Source: an uncultured Phocaeicola sp.
Lineage (GTDB): Bacteria; Bacteroidota; Bacteroidia; Bacteroidales; Bacteroidaceae
Length of the DNA: 64,000 bases
NCBI GenBank assembly: GCA_944321335.1
Contig: CALUKX010000005.1
Location: forward strand, 16,910 to 80,909
Direction: 5' to 3'
Of the stretch, positions 26,759 to 35,083 are shown in pieces. The notes below the pieces were generated by a model. It was not told the origin of the DNA. It was given only the letters and a program-made list of their open reading frames with translations, and made no database searches. Numbering within the stretch: position 1 is the first letter of the stretch; each line of letters opens with the position of its first letter. The position numbers were made by a program, and so were the translations under genes.

Positions 26759-27410
26759 ATTTCTTTCTCCAATAAAGTATTAATATCAAACCGAAGAGCA
26801 TACCGCCCAAGTGAGCGAAATGTGCAATTCCGTCTCCTCCGCTGATTCCCAATACCAGCTCAAGAACCGCATATCCGATTACGAAATATTTTGCCTTGAT
26901 AGGGAAAGGAATCGGGAAAATGAACATCTGGCTGTTGGGGAACAACATACCGAATGCCAACAGAATGGCATAGACTGCTCCCGAAGCACCGACCGTACTG
27001 ATAACATTCAGATATTCGCTCATCGGAATAGTCACCCCATTCCCCAAATCTACGTTCAGATAATGTGACCATACCGTTACATATTCAATATACTGAACAC
27101 CTTCCTGAATCAATCCGGCACCGATACCACAAAGGATGTAATAGAACAGAAAACGTTTAGGTCCCCAAACATTCTCCAACACCCGTCCGAACATCCATAC
27201 TGCAAACATATTGAAGAAAATATGTTGGAAATTGGCATGCATGAACATATAGGTAACCAACTGTGCAGGATTAAAATCGGATGCCATAAAGAAATGCAGG
27301 GCCAGAAACCTGTTCACGTCAATCCCATAACGCTCTGCCACTAGCATTCCGAAGAAGCACAGCACATTAATAATCAACAAATTTTTCGTTACTGTTGGTA
27401 AATTATTCAT
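26733..27410 (-). CDS. Rhomboid-family intramembrane serine protease (first copy)
   Basis: This 225-residue protein has the full rhomboid set: HANFQHIFFNMF, the nucleophile loop GASGA with Ser143, and HFAHLGGM with catalytic His200, in about six TM helices. It is the canonical member of the tandem pair; the downstream gene overlaps it by 26 bp. It lies 14 bp after the wbqC-like gene in the same operon. Substrates are unknown. Confidence 0.93.
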   Translation of the reverse strand: MNNLPTVTKNLLIINVLCFFGMLVAERYGIDVNRFLALHFFMASDFNPAQLVTYMFMHANFQHIFFNMFAVWMFGRVLENVWGPKRFLFYYILCGIGAGLIQEGVQYIEYVTVWSHYLNVDLGNGVTIPMSEYLNVISTVGASGAVYAILLAFGMLFPNSQMFIFPIPFPIKAKYFVIGYAVLELVLGISGGDGIAHFAHLGGMLFGLILILYWRKKYGGGQQIY

Positions 27411-27424
27411 ATTTTTAATTCAAC

Positions 27425-28075
27425 TTAAATTTCTTTTCTGATACTATCACGCAGGACCAACAGGCTTTCCGGTCCCATATTGAACAAAAGGTCGACGACA
27501 CTCAGGTTAGGAATAAATCCTTGTCTGGCATCGAATACCTGATAATAGGCCTTGGGTGCAAAAGCCTCATCGGCTACCTTCCAATCCCTCTTCGGATGGA
27601 TAATCTCACGGTAATCATCAACCCCGTCCGTTGCTGTCAGATACTCATCGGTTGGGATGATTGTCGGCTGTATGTCAATCTGTTTACAAACCCATCGGCA
27701 AAGTTCCGCATTGAAATCGTAAAGGAACTCATATTTGTGTTCGAAAAAGCGATGGAATTCATCGGCATAGTAATCGAAAAAAGGGCTTTGCTTATAACCT
27801 GCCACGAATGCGTTCCAATGCACATGCCGCCAGTTGCCATGATCGGAAATACGGATATCCTTCATCAGGCATTTAGCCTCATCGCCTTTCTCAGTCGGGA
27901 TGGTCAATGCCAACGGACCATCGGCCGAAGCAATCACACATCGGTTGCGATAAGTCTGCTTCATATAATGGTCGTTCTGTTCCACATATACCCTACCGTA
28001 AGCAAAAAGTTTGGTATAGTATTCTACAGGAGCCAGATAGGCCGAGCTCAGTATTACTTCTTTTTCCATGCTCAT
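27425..28075 (-). CDS. WbqC-like family protein
   Basis: The 216-residue protein shows the WbqC pattern: SSAYLAPVEYYTKLFAY near the N terminus, QTYRNRCVIASADGP, LTIPTEK, and HWNAFVAGYKQSPFFDYY in the middle. WbqC-like proteins are found in O-antigen and other surface polysaccharide loci, but the reaction is not established. Its start codon overlaps the stop of the second lepB gene by 4 bp (ATGA), implying coupled translation. The first Met at 28075 or the second at 28069 could both be used. Confidence 0.87.
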   Translation of the reverse strand: MSMEKEVILSSAYLAPVEYYTKLFAYGRVYVEQNDHYMKQTYRNRCVIASADGPLALTIPTEKGDEAKCLMKDIRISDHGNWRHVHWNAFVAGYKQSPFFDYYADEFHRFFEHKYEFLYDFNAELCRWVCKQIDIQPTIIPTDEYLTATDGVDDYREIIHPKRDWKVADEAFAPKAYYQVFDARQGFIPNLSVVDLLFNMGPESLLVLRDSIRKEI

Positions 28076-28992
28076 TGTACAGATTGAAAGAAACGTCCCT
28101 TACGGGTTGTAAACCAGATTCGCCATGCTTTCCCCACTATATATTCTTCGGGCACAAAACCGAAAAGACGTGAGTCGGACAGATTCATCGGATCGTTTGC
28201 CGCCATCCAATAATAGTCCTTTGTAAAGGTGTAGGCGGTAACGAGGTTTCCATTGACCCAAAGCTTACCGTCTCTGATATCGGCCTGAAGTCCTTCATGG
28301 AAACGGATGGTATTGCACAAAAGAACAATATTCCAGGGATATACCTTGACCGACTTTCCCTTAGCCGGAACTTCATACGGATGCACATCGGAAGAAAGAC
28401 GAACGTTCAACGGAGTAAATTGCACCCTTCCTTCCGCCTTCTGTGTTATCAGGTAATATTCATAATGGCTGAAACTGCGTATATAACCACCTTCTTTCGT
28501 ATATCCGGCCAATGTATTACCTTCGATACCTACCGCATCAAGAAATGCCAATACCAAATCTTCCTGTGAGGAGGGATAAGCGTAGAACGATTTACTGTCG
28601 GGACTAAGAATTTCTCCACCGACATTCAACAATTCGTTGTTCAGCATCAAAGTATCGCCTGGTAGACCGATACACCGGCTGATGAACAGGTTTCGCCATT
28701 CCATCTTACCTTTCTTGCTGTCGGGCGTCGGATCGTTGAACAAGACAATATCACCTTTCTTCACCTGCCGGGAAGCGATACGATGATAGCCGAACCACGA
28801 CGGGAAAGGCATACGCAGACCATAGCTCCACTTGTTCACCAACACACCTTCGCCTTCATACAAAGCATTTTCCATTCCCGATGAAGGAATGAAACAGGAA
28901 GTGACAAGAAAAGCCCGGACAAGCAACACGGCTACAACCACGATTGCTGCCCATGTCAGCCCACGTTTCCAATCCTTACGCTCAGCCCTCAT
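28072..28992 (-). CDS. Signal peptidase I-like protein with altered catalytic residues
   Basis: The 306-residue protein has an N-terminal TM helix (about 11-29) and S26 family boxes: TSCFIPSSGMENAL, EGVLVNKWSYG, ISRCIGLPGDTLML, and a C-terminal YYWMAANDPMNLSDSRLFGFV box. In active enzymes the box B Ser precedes Met/Leu (IPSxSM) and box D has Lys before Arg (KRxxGLPGD). Here these positions are Gly39 and Ser105, so the Ser-Lys dyad is absent and the box E GDNRHNSADSRFWG has become ANDPMNLSDSRLFG. It is probably inactive as a peptidase and may act as a partner or regulator. It follows the intact lepB by 23 bp and overlaps wbqC by 4 bp. Confidence 0.88.
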   Translation of the reverse strand: MRAERKDWKRGLTWAAIVVVAVLLVRAFLVTSCFIPSSGMENALYEGEGVLVNKWSYGLRMPFPSWFGYHRIASRQVKKGDIVLFNDPTPDSKKGKMEWRNLFISRCIGLPGDTLMLNNELLNVGGEILSPDSKSFYAYPSSQEDLVLAFLDAVGIEGNTLAGYTKEGGYIRSFSHYEYYLITQKAEGRVQFTPLNVRLSSDVHPYEVPAKGKSVKVYPWNIVLLCNTIRFHEGLQADIRDGKLWVNGNLVTAYTFTKDYYWMAANDPMNLSDSRLFGFVPEEYIVGKAWRIWFTTRKGRFFQSVQ

Positions 28993-29015
28993 TCAAACGT
29001 TTTCGATTTTACAGA

Positions 29016-30440
29016 TTACTTGATGGACTCGACCATCTTGAACAGACGGTTCCAACGGATCTTACCATTGAACCAGCCACGGTCCTGATCGAGCGACAGC
29101 CATACAAAGATAGGCTTACCTACGATATGGTCTTCCGGAACAAATCCCCAGAAGCGTGAATCAGCGGAATTATGGCGGTTGTCGCCCATCATCCAGTAAT
29201 AGTCCATCTTGAACGTATATTGGTCGGTCTGCTGACCGTTGATATAGATTTTTCCATCCTTAACTTCCAACTGATTGCCTTCGTATACTTTGATCGGACG
29301 TTCATAGATCGGAAGGTTATCGAGGGTCAGATCGATGGTTTCTCCCTTTTTCGGAATCCAGACCGGACCGTAGTTATCGACAGTCCATCCGGTATTCTTA
29401 TTTATCGGATACAGACCACCCGCATCGTCATCGGGAACATTGTCAATCGATATCACCAAATCCTTACGGGCCAATAGTGCAGCCTTCGCCTTGGCAGTAA
29501 GCGGCATATTGTAAACCGATTCTTGGGTATAATAAGCCATCTGATCTTCCAGACTGATACCCAATTCGTGACACAGGTCTTCGGGAAGCATTCCCTTGGT
29601 TCGTACGATGTAACGGTACTGCACTTCATCGGGTTCCTTGTTAGGCTTTCCGTCGAGGTAGATAATACGATCCTTTATCTGCAAGGTCTGTCCCGGCAAT
29701 CCCACGCACCGTTTTACATAATTCTCACGACGGTCGACCGGACGAGTGATGACTTTTCCGTACATCTGCGGATTCTCATCGATATACTTGCGCCCTACAG
29801 CATAATAATAATCGTAAACCTGACGTTCCTGTTCGGGAGTCAGACTGTTCATATCTATCGGCTGCGACAGATCCTTTCCTGCCTGATAAGCCAAACGGTA
29901 CAAATCTTCCGCCTGGACAGCGCTTGCCACACTATCACCTGCCGGGAAATTGAACACCACAATATCATTCAGTTTCACTTCACCCAGACCTCCTACACGC
30001 TTATAGTCCCATTTAGGCCATTCCAGATACGACTTGCAATTGAATATCGGCAAGGTATGCTGGGTAAGCGGCATGTGCAGCGGAGTCTGCGGAATACGTG
30101 CCCCATAACTCATCTTGCTAACAAAGAGATAATCGCCGACCAGCAACGACTTCTCGAGCGAAGACGAAGGAATCACATAATTCTGGAAGAAATACAGGTT
30201 AACGAAATATACGGCAACCAAGGCGAAAACGATAGCATCCACCCATCCCATCACCGTAACTACCGTCTTGTTCTTCGATTTCTTCCACCAATACCAAGGA
30301 ATCTTCTTGGTGATATATGCATCGAAAATGAACGGAACCACAATCAGTCCCAACCAGCTCTTCAGCCAAAGCAGGAAAAGCAGGTACAGGACAATCACAA
30401 TCCCGAACTTAATCCATTGTTTACGTGTCGCTTGTATCAT
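29016..30440 (-). CDS. lepB: Signal peptidase I (large form with insertion)
   Basis: The 474-residue enzyme removes signal peptides from exported proteins at the outer face of the inner membrane. It has two to three N-terminal hydrophobic segments, box B with nucleophile Ser94 (IPSSSLEKSL), box D with general base Lys243 (YVKRCVGLPG) and box E GDNRHNSADSRFWGFVPEDH. The two catalytic residues are separated by 149 positions against about 55 in E. coli LepB, because of an insertion at about residues 125-235. It starts 3 bp after dapB ends. The intact dyad makes this the likely working enzyme of the pair. Confidence 0.93.
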   Translation of the reverse strand: MIQATRKQWIKFGIVIVLYLLFLLWLKSWLGLIVVPFIFDAYITKKIPWYWWKKSKNKTVVTVMGWVDAIVFALVAVYFVNLYFFQNYVIPSSSLEKSLLVGDYLFVSKMSYGARIPQTPLHMPLTQHTLPIFNCKSYLEWPKWDYKRVGGLGEVKLNDIVVFNFPAGDSVASAVQAEDLYRLAYQAGKDLSQPIDMNSLTPEQERQVYDYYYAVGRKYIDENPQMYGKVITRPVDRRENYVKRCVGLPGQTLQIKDRIIYLDGKPNKEPDEVQYRYIVRTKGMLPEDLCHELGISLEDQMAYYTQESVYNMPLTAKAKAALLARKDLVISIDNVPDDDAGGLYPINKNTGWTVDNYGPVWIPKKGETIDLTLDNLPIYERPIKVYEGNQLEVKDGKIYINGQQTDQYTFKMDYYWMMGDNRHNSADSRFWGFVPEDHIVGKPIFVWLSLDQDRGWFNGKIRWNRLFKMVESIK

Positions 30441-30443
30441 CGC

Positions 30444-31199
30444 TTAAAATTGAAATAAATCGTTCATTCCCAAGAAACCTTCATGCTTGGCAGTATATTC
30501 TGCGGAAAGTACCGCACCCAGGGCAAAGCCTTTACGGTTCTTGGCGTCGTGTGTAATCAAAATCGAATCGGCTTCCGATTCGTAACGGATGGTATGGATT
30601 CCCGGTACTTCGCCTTCACGGATAGCGCTGACAGGCATTTCATTCGGAGCACATTCGGTTGTTCCGGTTACGGTTCCATCGGGAGCTGTCAATGTGCCCA
30701 TCACCCATTTATCCTTGCGGTTGAGGTTTTCCAAGATACCTTCTGCCAATGTGATGGCTGTACCGCTCGGAGCATCCAGCTTGTGGATATGGTGGGTTTC
30801 CACCATCGAAACATCGTAATTGGGGAAATTATTCATGATACGGGCCAGATACTTGTTGACAGCCGAGAAGATGGCTACCCCCAAACTGAAATTGGACGAC
30901 CAGAAGAGGGTTTTTCCTTCCTCCTTGCACAGACGGCGCATCTCGTCGCCATGCTCTCCCATCCAGCCTGTACTACCCGAAACCACCTTCACACCATTAC
31001 GGAAAGCCTCAAGACAATTACCGTAGGCAACAGAAGGAGCGGTAAACTCAATCGCCACATCAGCCGAACGGAAAGCTTCCGAACTGAAATCGTCACGGTT
31101 GTCGATATCGATAATACTTACAATCTCATGTCCACGGGAAAGAGCGATTTTTTCAATCTCCTTGCCCATTTTTCCATATCCTATCAATGCAATTTTCAT
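30444..31199 (-). CDS. dapB: 4-hydroxy-tetrahydrodipicolinate reductase
   Basis: The 251-residue enzyme reduces hydroxy-tetrahydrodipicolinate with NAD(P)H in the diaminopimelate/lysine pathway, supplying peptidoglycan. It shows the nucleotide-binding GYGKMGKEIE, the active-site segment VETHHIHKLDAPSGTA (His-His and the Lys general acid) and GEVPGIHTIRY. The ATG at 31199 begins at the dinucleotide-binding fold (MKIALIGYG); a longer frame to 31223 would overlap the -7 box. It opens a seven-gene operon ending with the EEP gene. Confidence 0.95.
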   Translation of the reverse strand: MKIALIGYGKMGKEIEKIALSRGHEIVSIIDIDNRDDFSSEAFRSADVAIEFTAPSVAYGNCLEAFRNGVKVVSGSTGWMGEHGDEMRRLCKEEGKTLFWSSNFSLGVAIFSAVNKYLARIMNNFPNYDVSMVETHHIHKLDAPSGTAITLAEGILENLNRKDKWVMGTLTAPDGTVTGTTECAPNEMPVSAIREGEVPGIHTIRYESEADSILITHDAKNRKGFALGAVLSAEYTAKHEGFLGMNDLFQF

Positions 31200-31220
31200 A
31201 TATATCTGCGTTTTTAGGGA

Positions 31221-31228
31221 CAAAGATA
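31221..31228 (-). promoter_or_regulatory. -7 element for the dapB-lepB-rhomboid operon
   Basis: Minus-strand TATCTTTG (31228 to 31221) matches TAnnTTTG and lies 21 bp before the dapB ATG. It appears to drive dapB through the EEP gene, since all gaps between them are short or overlapping. Confidence 0.6.
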
Positions 31229-31280
31229 ACGTTTTTAGTTATAAATCACTGCAATTAGTAAACATTTACACCTCGTTAAC

Positions 31281-32549
31281 ATGGAACAACTCTTACATTA
31301 TGTGTGGAAACACAAGCTTTTTACATTGAAACCGTTGCATACAATCGACGACCAGCCGTTGGAAATCATCGACCCGGGACTGCCTAACCGTAACGCCGGT
31401 CCCGATTTCTTCAATGCCAAGATAAAGATAGGCGGAGTGCTTTGGGTAGGCAATATCGAAATACATCTGCAGGCATCCGATTGGTTCCGGCACGGACACG
31501 ACAAGGATAAGGCCTACGACTCGGTTATCCTTCATGTAGCATCGGAGGTCGATGCCCTACCGGTACGGAGCAACGGTGAACCTATTCCACAGATGGAGCT
31601 CCATTTTCCGCCCTATCTGCAGAAGAATTACGATGAGTTGCTTCATACCGACCACTATCCGGCTTGTTATCAGCTGATACCGAAACTTCCTAAAATCCTG
31701 TTGCATAGCTGGCTTTCAGCCCTTCAGGTGGAACGGTTCGAAAGCAAGGACAAACAGATAAAAAAGAGGCTGAACGACAGCAACGGCGATTGGGAACAGG
31801 CTTTCTTCGTTACACTAGCTCGGAATTTCGGATTCGGAGTCAACAGCGACACCTTTGAATTATGGGCCAAGCATATCCCATTGTCGGCCGTAAACAAGCA
31901 TCGGGACAATCTCTTTCAGGTGGAAGCCATCTTCTTCGGGCAGGCCGGTCTGCTGGAAGAACTTCCTTTGGATGCCTATACCGAAAAACTGATGAAAGAA
32001 TATGCCTACCTCAGCCATAAATTCGGTCTGCATCCGCAGGACGAATGCAGATGGAGGTTTCTGAGATTGCGGCCAAGTAACTTTCCACATATCCGCATCG
32101 CCCAACTTGCCTGCCTGTATCACCGTTCTCAGGGATTGCTTTCCCGACTTATGGAAAAAGAAACCTTGAAAGAAGTAAGGGAAGAGCTGAAAGGAGGAAC
32201 TTCGGGGTACTGGCTTACCCACTTCCGCTTCGGAGAGCTATCACCCGAATGTACCAAGAGCCTCAGCAACCCGAGCATCGACCTGATTATCATCAATACA
32301 ATCGTGCCATTCCTTTATGCATACGGCAAGCACAAACTCTCGGAAGCGCTCTGCAACCGGGCAGAGAAATTTCTGGAAGAGCTGAAGCCCGAAAACAACC
32401 ATATAGTACGGATGTGGAAGGAGTGCGGACTCGAAGCCACACATGCAGGCGACAGTCAGGCACTCATCCAACTGAAGAAGAGTTATTGTGATACAAAGAA
32501 ATGCCTATTCTGCCGTATCGGATACGAGTATTTCAAGAAAAAGGAATGA
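31281..32549 (+). CDS. DUF2851 family protein
   Basis: The 422-residue protein starts MEQLLHYVWKHKLF and has GLPNRNAGPDFFNAKIKIGG, WVGNIEIHLQASDW and VILHVASEVDALP, which are typical of DUF2851. The N-terminal half looks like a PD-(D/E)xK-type nuclease fold (GPDFxNAKI, NIEIHL), suggested here only by pattern. Near the end is a Cys-containing segment, CDTKKCLFCRIG. No signal peptide or TM helix is seen. The function is unknown. It is divergent from dapB and ends 3 bp from the convergent dus gene with no terminator between. Confidence 0.87.
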   Translation: MEQLLHYVWKHKLFTLKPLHTIDDQPLEIIDPGLPNRNAGPDFFNAKIKIGGVLWVGNIEIHLQASDWFRHGHDKDKAYDSVILHVASEVDALPVRSNGEPIPQMELHFPPYLQKNYDELLHTDHYPACYQLIPKLPKILLHSWLSALQVERFESKDKQIKKRLNDSNGDWEQAFFVTLARNFGFGVNSDTFELWAKHIPLSAVNKHRDNLFQVEAIFFGQAGLLEELPLDAYTEKLMKEYAYLSHKFGLHPQDECRWRFLRLRPSNFPHIRIAQLACLYHRSQGLLSRLMEKETLKEVREELKGGTSGYWLTHFRFGELSPECTKSLSNPSIDLIIINTIVPFLYAYGKHKLSEALCNRAEKFLEELKPENNHIVRMWKECGLEATHAGDSQALIQLKKSYCDTKKCLFCRIGYEYFKKKE

Positions 32550-32552
32550 AGA

Positions 32553-33485
32553 TTAACCATGTAAGGCCGTTTCGACCGAACGGAGATATACATCCAGCCG
32601 ATTGCTTTTCAAGATGGACTTACGGACTTTCTTATCCATATCGGGCAACAGATATTCCCACATGGTCTTCAGTTTCTGAAGGAGCTGTGCATCACCTCCT
32701 TCGATGGTTTTCACGTATTCGTCTGTCATCAACCGATGCATTTCATATACTTTTCCATAAAGTGCAGCTTTGGAAAGCACAACACCTTCCCGAAAAGCGG
32801 AAGCTAGGGAAGGATCCGCCAGAAGTCCCCTGCCTAACATCACCCCTTGGAGCTTGGGAAATGCATCCGTCAACTGTCGGATATCGGAAACGGAGATTAG
32901 GTTTCCGTTATAGAGCAAAGGCAATTCACAGGCATTATAGAAGTCCGAAAAAGCTTCCATATCCACATCGCCCTTGTATTGTTGCTTGCCTATACGGGGG
33001 TGCAAGGTAAGCTGTTTCACACACGAACGGTTCAACAATGGAAGAAGAAGCTTCCACTCATCGGAATCCTTCCAACCCAAACGCATCTTTACGGAAAAAC
33101 GGATATCGGGATAATGTTCCATCGTTTTAAGCAAAGCATCCACTCTTTCGGGATAAGGCAGAATGCCCGACCCCTTCCCCCGATTGGCTATGAGCGGAAA
33201 CGGGCATCCCATGTTCAGGTCAATCTCACGATATCCCAACGAGTAAAGATAGTCGGTCAAGCGGCAGAACTCATCAGGCTCACCAGCAACAATCTGCGGA
33301 ATCAGATGGCGCACCTTGTTCCGTTCCGGAGAAACCTCACGACGGTCTTTATTGCGTATCTCCCCTTTCTCCAGACGGACAAAGGGAGTATAATACGCAT
33401 CCACCCCGCCGAACACCTGTTCATGGGCGTTCCGCCAGGCACTTTCGGTAAATCCCTGCAAAGGAGCGGCATCGATCTGTAACAT
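32553..33485 (-). CDS. tRNA-dihydrouridine synthase family protein
   Basis: The 310-residue flavoenzyme reduces uridine to dihydrouridine in the tRNA D loop. It shows MLQIDAAPLQGFTESAWR (FMN-binding start), EIDLNMGCPFPLIANRGKGSG with catalytic Cys94, FSVKMRLGWKD, LTLHPRIGKQQYKG and the phosphate-binding VMLGRGLLADPSL. These are the Dus motifs. The ATG at 33485 fits the homology start; an upstream frame to 33572 would run over the divergent promoters. Which Dus subtype (A, B or C) it is cannot be settled by eye. Confidence 0.92.
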   Translation of the reverse strand: MLQIDAAPLQGFTESAWRNAHEQVFGGVDAYYTPFVRLEKGEIRNKDRREVSPERNKVRHLIPQIVAGEPDEFCRLTDYLYSLGYREIDLNMGCPFPLIANRGKGSGILPYPERVDALLKTMEHYPDIRFSVKMRLGWKDSDEWKLLLPLLNRSCVKQLTLHPRIGKQQYKGDVDMEAFSDFYNACELPLLYNGNLISVSDIRQLTDAFPKLQGVMLGRGLLADPSLASAFREGVVLSKAALYGKVYEMHRLMTDEYVKTIEGGDAQLLQKLKTMWEYLLPDMDKKVRKSILKSNRLDVYLRSVETALHG

Positions 33486-33505
33486 ATTCTTGAGGGTTTG
33501 TCTTA

Positions 33506-33513
33506 CAAAAATA
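33506..33513 (-). promoter_or_regulatory. -7 element for dus
   Basis: Minus-strand TATTTTTG (33513 to 33506) matches TAnnTTTG and lies 20 bp before the dus ATG. Only 13 bp separate it from the divergent -7 box at 33527. Confidence 0.5.
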
Positions 33514-33526
33514 GCTATTATTTCGT

Positions 33527-33534
33527 TATCTTTG
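33527..33534 (+). promoter_or_regulatory. -7 element for the thioesterase-dprA pair
   Basis: TATCTTTG matches TAnnTTTG and lies 24 bp before the ATG at 33559. Its -33 region must overlap the divergent dus promoter. Confidence 0.55.
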
Positions 33535-33558
33535 TAGAATACAACATCACTTAACGAC

Positions 33559-33966
33559 ATGGAAAAGTACATCTACGAATTGAAAATGAAGGTACGCGAC
33601 TATGAATGCGACCTGCAAGGCATCGTCAACAATGCCAATTACCAGCATTATATCGAACATACCCGCCACGAGTTCCTCAGCTCCACAGGACTGAGCTTCG
33701 CACGGTTGCACGAAGAAGGAGTCGACCCGGTGGTAGCACGGCTGAATATGGCCTTCAAGACACCCTTGAAGAGCGGCGATGAGTTCGTATCGAAACTCTA
33801 CCTGAAAAAAGAAGGTATCAAGTATGTATTCTATCAGGATATCTTCCGCCTGCCCGACATGAAAGTCGTGATCAAATCGACAGTAGAGGCCGTGTGCCTC
33901 ATCAACGGGCGTCTGGGCAACAGTGAACTCTTCGACAAAACCTTTGCACCCTACATTTCGGAATAA
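33559..33966 (+). CDS. Acyl-CoA thioesterase, 4HBT hotdog family (YbgC/FadM-like)
   Basis: The 135-residue protein is a single hotdog-fold domain: YECDLQGIVNNANYQHYIEHTRHEFL carries the 4-hydroxybenzoyl-CoA thioesterase signature (split here as a start YECDLQGIVNNANY and the helix that follows), then MAFKTPLKSGDEF. The catalytic Asp of the classic D-x-x-G-V-V motif corresponds to Asp in CDLQGIV. It hydrolyses acyl-CoA thioesters in the cytosol; chain preference is unknown. Its stop codon overlaps the dprA start by 1 bp (TAATG), so the two are translationally coupled. Confidence 0.9.
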   Translation: MEKYIYELKMKVRDYECDLQGIVNNANYQHYIEHTRHEFLSSTGLSFARLHEEGVDPVVARLNMAFKTPLKSGDEFVSKLYLKKEGIKYVFYQDIFRLPDMKVVIKSTVEAVCLINGRLGNSELFDKTFAPYISE

Positions 33967-35075
33967 TGGATAAGGAACTTCTCTACCGGCTGGCTCTTCC
34001 GCAACTGCCTGGAATCGGCCCTATCAGTGCCCGCAACCTCATCAGGCTGGCAGGGAATGCTACTACCCTTTTCGAGCATCAGAATGAACTGACCGATATT
34101 GTTCCCGAAGCCACATCCGCCTTCAAGAAACTGTTGGACTGCTCTGATACCCTTCGGTTGTGTGAGGCGGAACTCCGCTTTGCGGAAAAGAACCGGATAG
34201 ACTGTCTCGATGAAAGGAACGAAAAATATCCGTCGCGACTTCGTGAATGTGAGGACGCTCCTCTGGTAGTGTTCTACAAGGGCAATGCCGATCTGAACAA
34301 GACCCACGTCATCAGCATGGTAGGGACGCGTAATGTGAGCGAATACGGAAAAGATATCTGCACCCGTTTCATACACGATCTGAAAGAATTGCTTCCCGAT
34401 GTACTGATAGTAAGCGGACTGGCATACGGAGTCGATATCAACGCACACAGAGCTGCCCTTCAGAACGGTCTGGAAACCGTGGGAGTGCTTGCACACGGGC
34501 TCGACCGCATTTATCCCGCCGTTCACCGTAAGACAGCAACGGAAATGGTAAATCAGGGCGGATTGCTCACGGAATTCATGAGCGGGACCAATCCCGACCG
34601 TCAGAACTTCATCAAACGCAATCGGATTGTTGCCGGAATGGCCGATGCCACTCTTGTAATCGAATCGGCCGAAAAAGGCGGCTCGCTTATTACCGCCGAT
34701 ATAGCGCAAAGCTATCATCGAGATTGTTTTGCCTTTCCAGGACGCATCTACGACCCTTATTCCGCAGGGTGCAATAACCTGATACGCTCCAATCGGGCCG
34801 CATTGCTGCAAAATGCCGAAGATCTGGTTGCCGCCATGAATTGGGACAATCGACCTGCTCCCGTTCACAGCATACAACGCCAACTGTTCCCTGAACTCGA
34901 TGAAAAGGAAAAGTTCATCGTATCGATTCTGCAGAAACATCCCGATGGAATACAGGTAAACACTCTGGTTGTAGAAAGTAATATCGCCATCAATCATCTG
35001 ACAGGAATCATGTTTAATCTGGAAATGAAAGGAATCATCAGAAGCATGGCAGGAGGAATGTATAAACTCATATAG
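33966..35075 (+). CDS. dprA: DNA-processing protein DprA
   Basis: The 369-residue protein binds incoming single-stranded DNA and loads RecA during transformation or conjugation. An N-terminal helical/SAM-like part (LPQLPGIGPISARNLIRLAG) precedes the Rossmann-like DprA domain: SMVGTRNVSEYGKD, IVSGLAYGVDINAHRAAL, GLDRIYPAVH, NRIVAGMADATLVIESAEKGGS and LITADIAQSYHRDCFAFPG. A C-terminal winged-helix (DprA_WH-like) segment follows (GIQVNTLVVESNI to the end). Length matches the family. It is coupled to the thioesterase gene upstream. Confidence 0.95.
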   Translation: MDKELLYRLALPQLPGIGPISARNLIRLAGNATTLFEHQNELTDIVPEATSAFKKLLDCSDTLRLCEAELRFAEKNRIDCLDERNEKYPSRLRECEDAPLVVFYKGNADLNKTHVISMVGTRNVSEYGKDICTRFIHDLKELLPDVLIVSGLAYGVDINAHRAALQNGLETVGVLAHGLDRIYPAVHRKTATEMVNQGGLLTEFMSGTNPDRQNFIKRNRIVAGMADATLVIESAEKGGSLITADIAQSYHRDCFAFPGRIYDPYSAGCNNLIRSNRAALLQNAEDLVAAMNWDNRPAPVHSIQRQLFPELDEKEKFIVSILQKHPDGIQVNTLVVESNIAINHLTGIMFNLEMKGIIRSMAGGMYKLI

Positions 35076-35083
35076 ACATGTTC

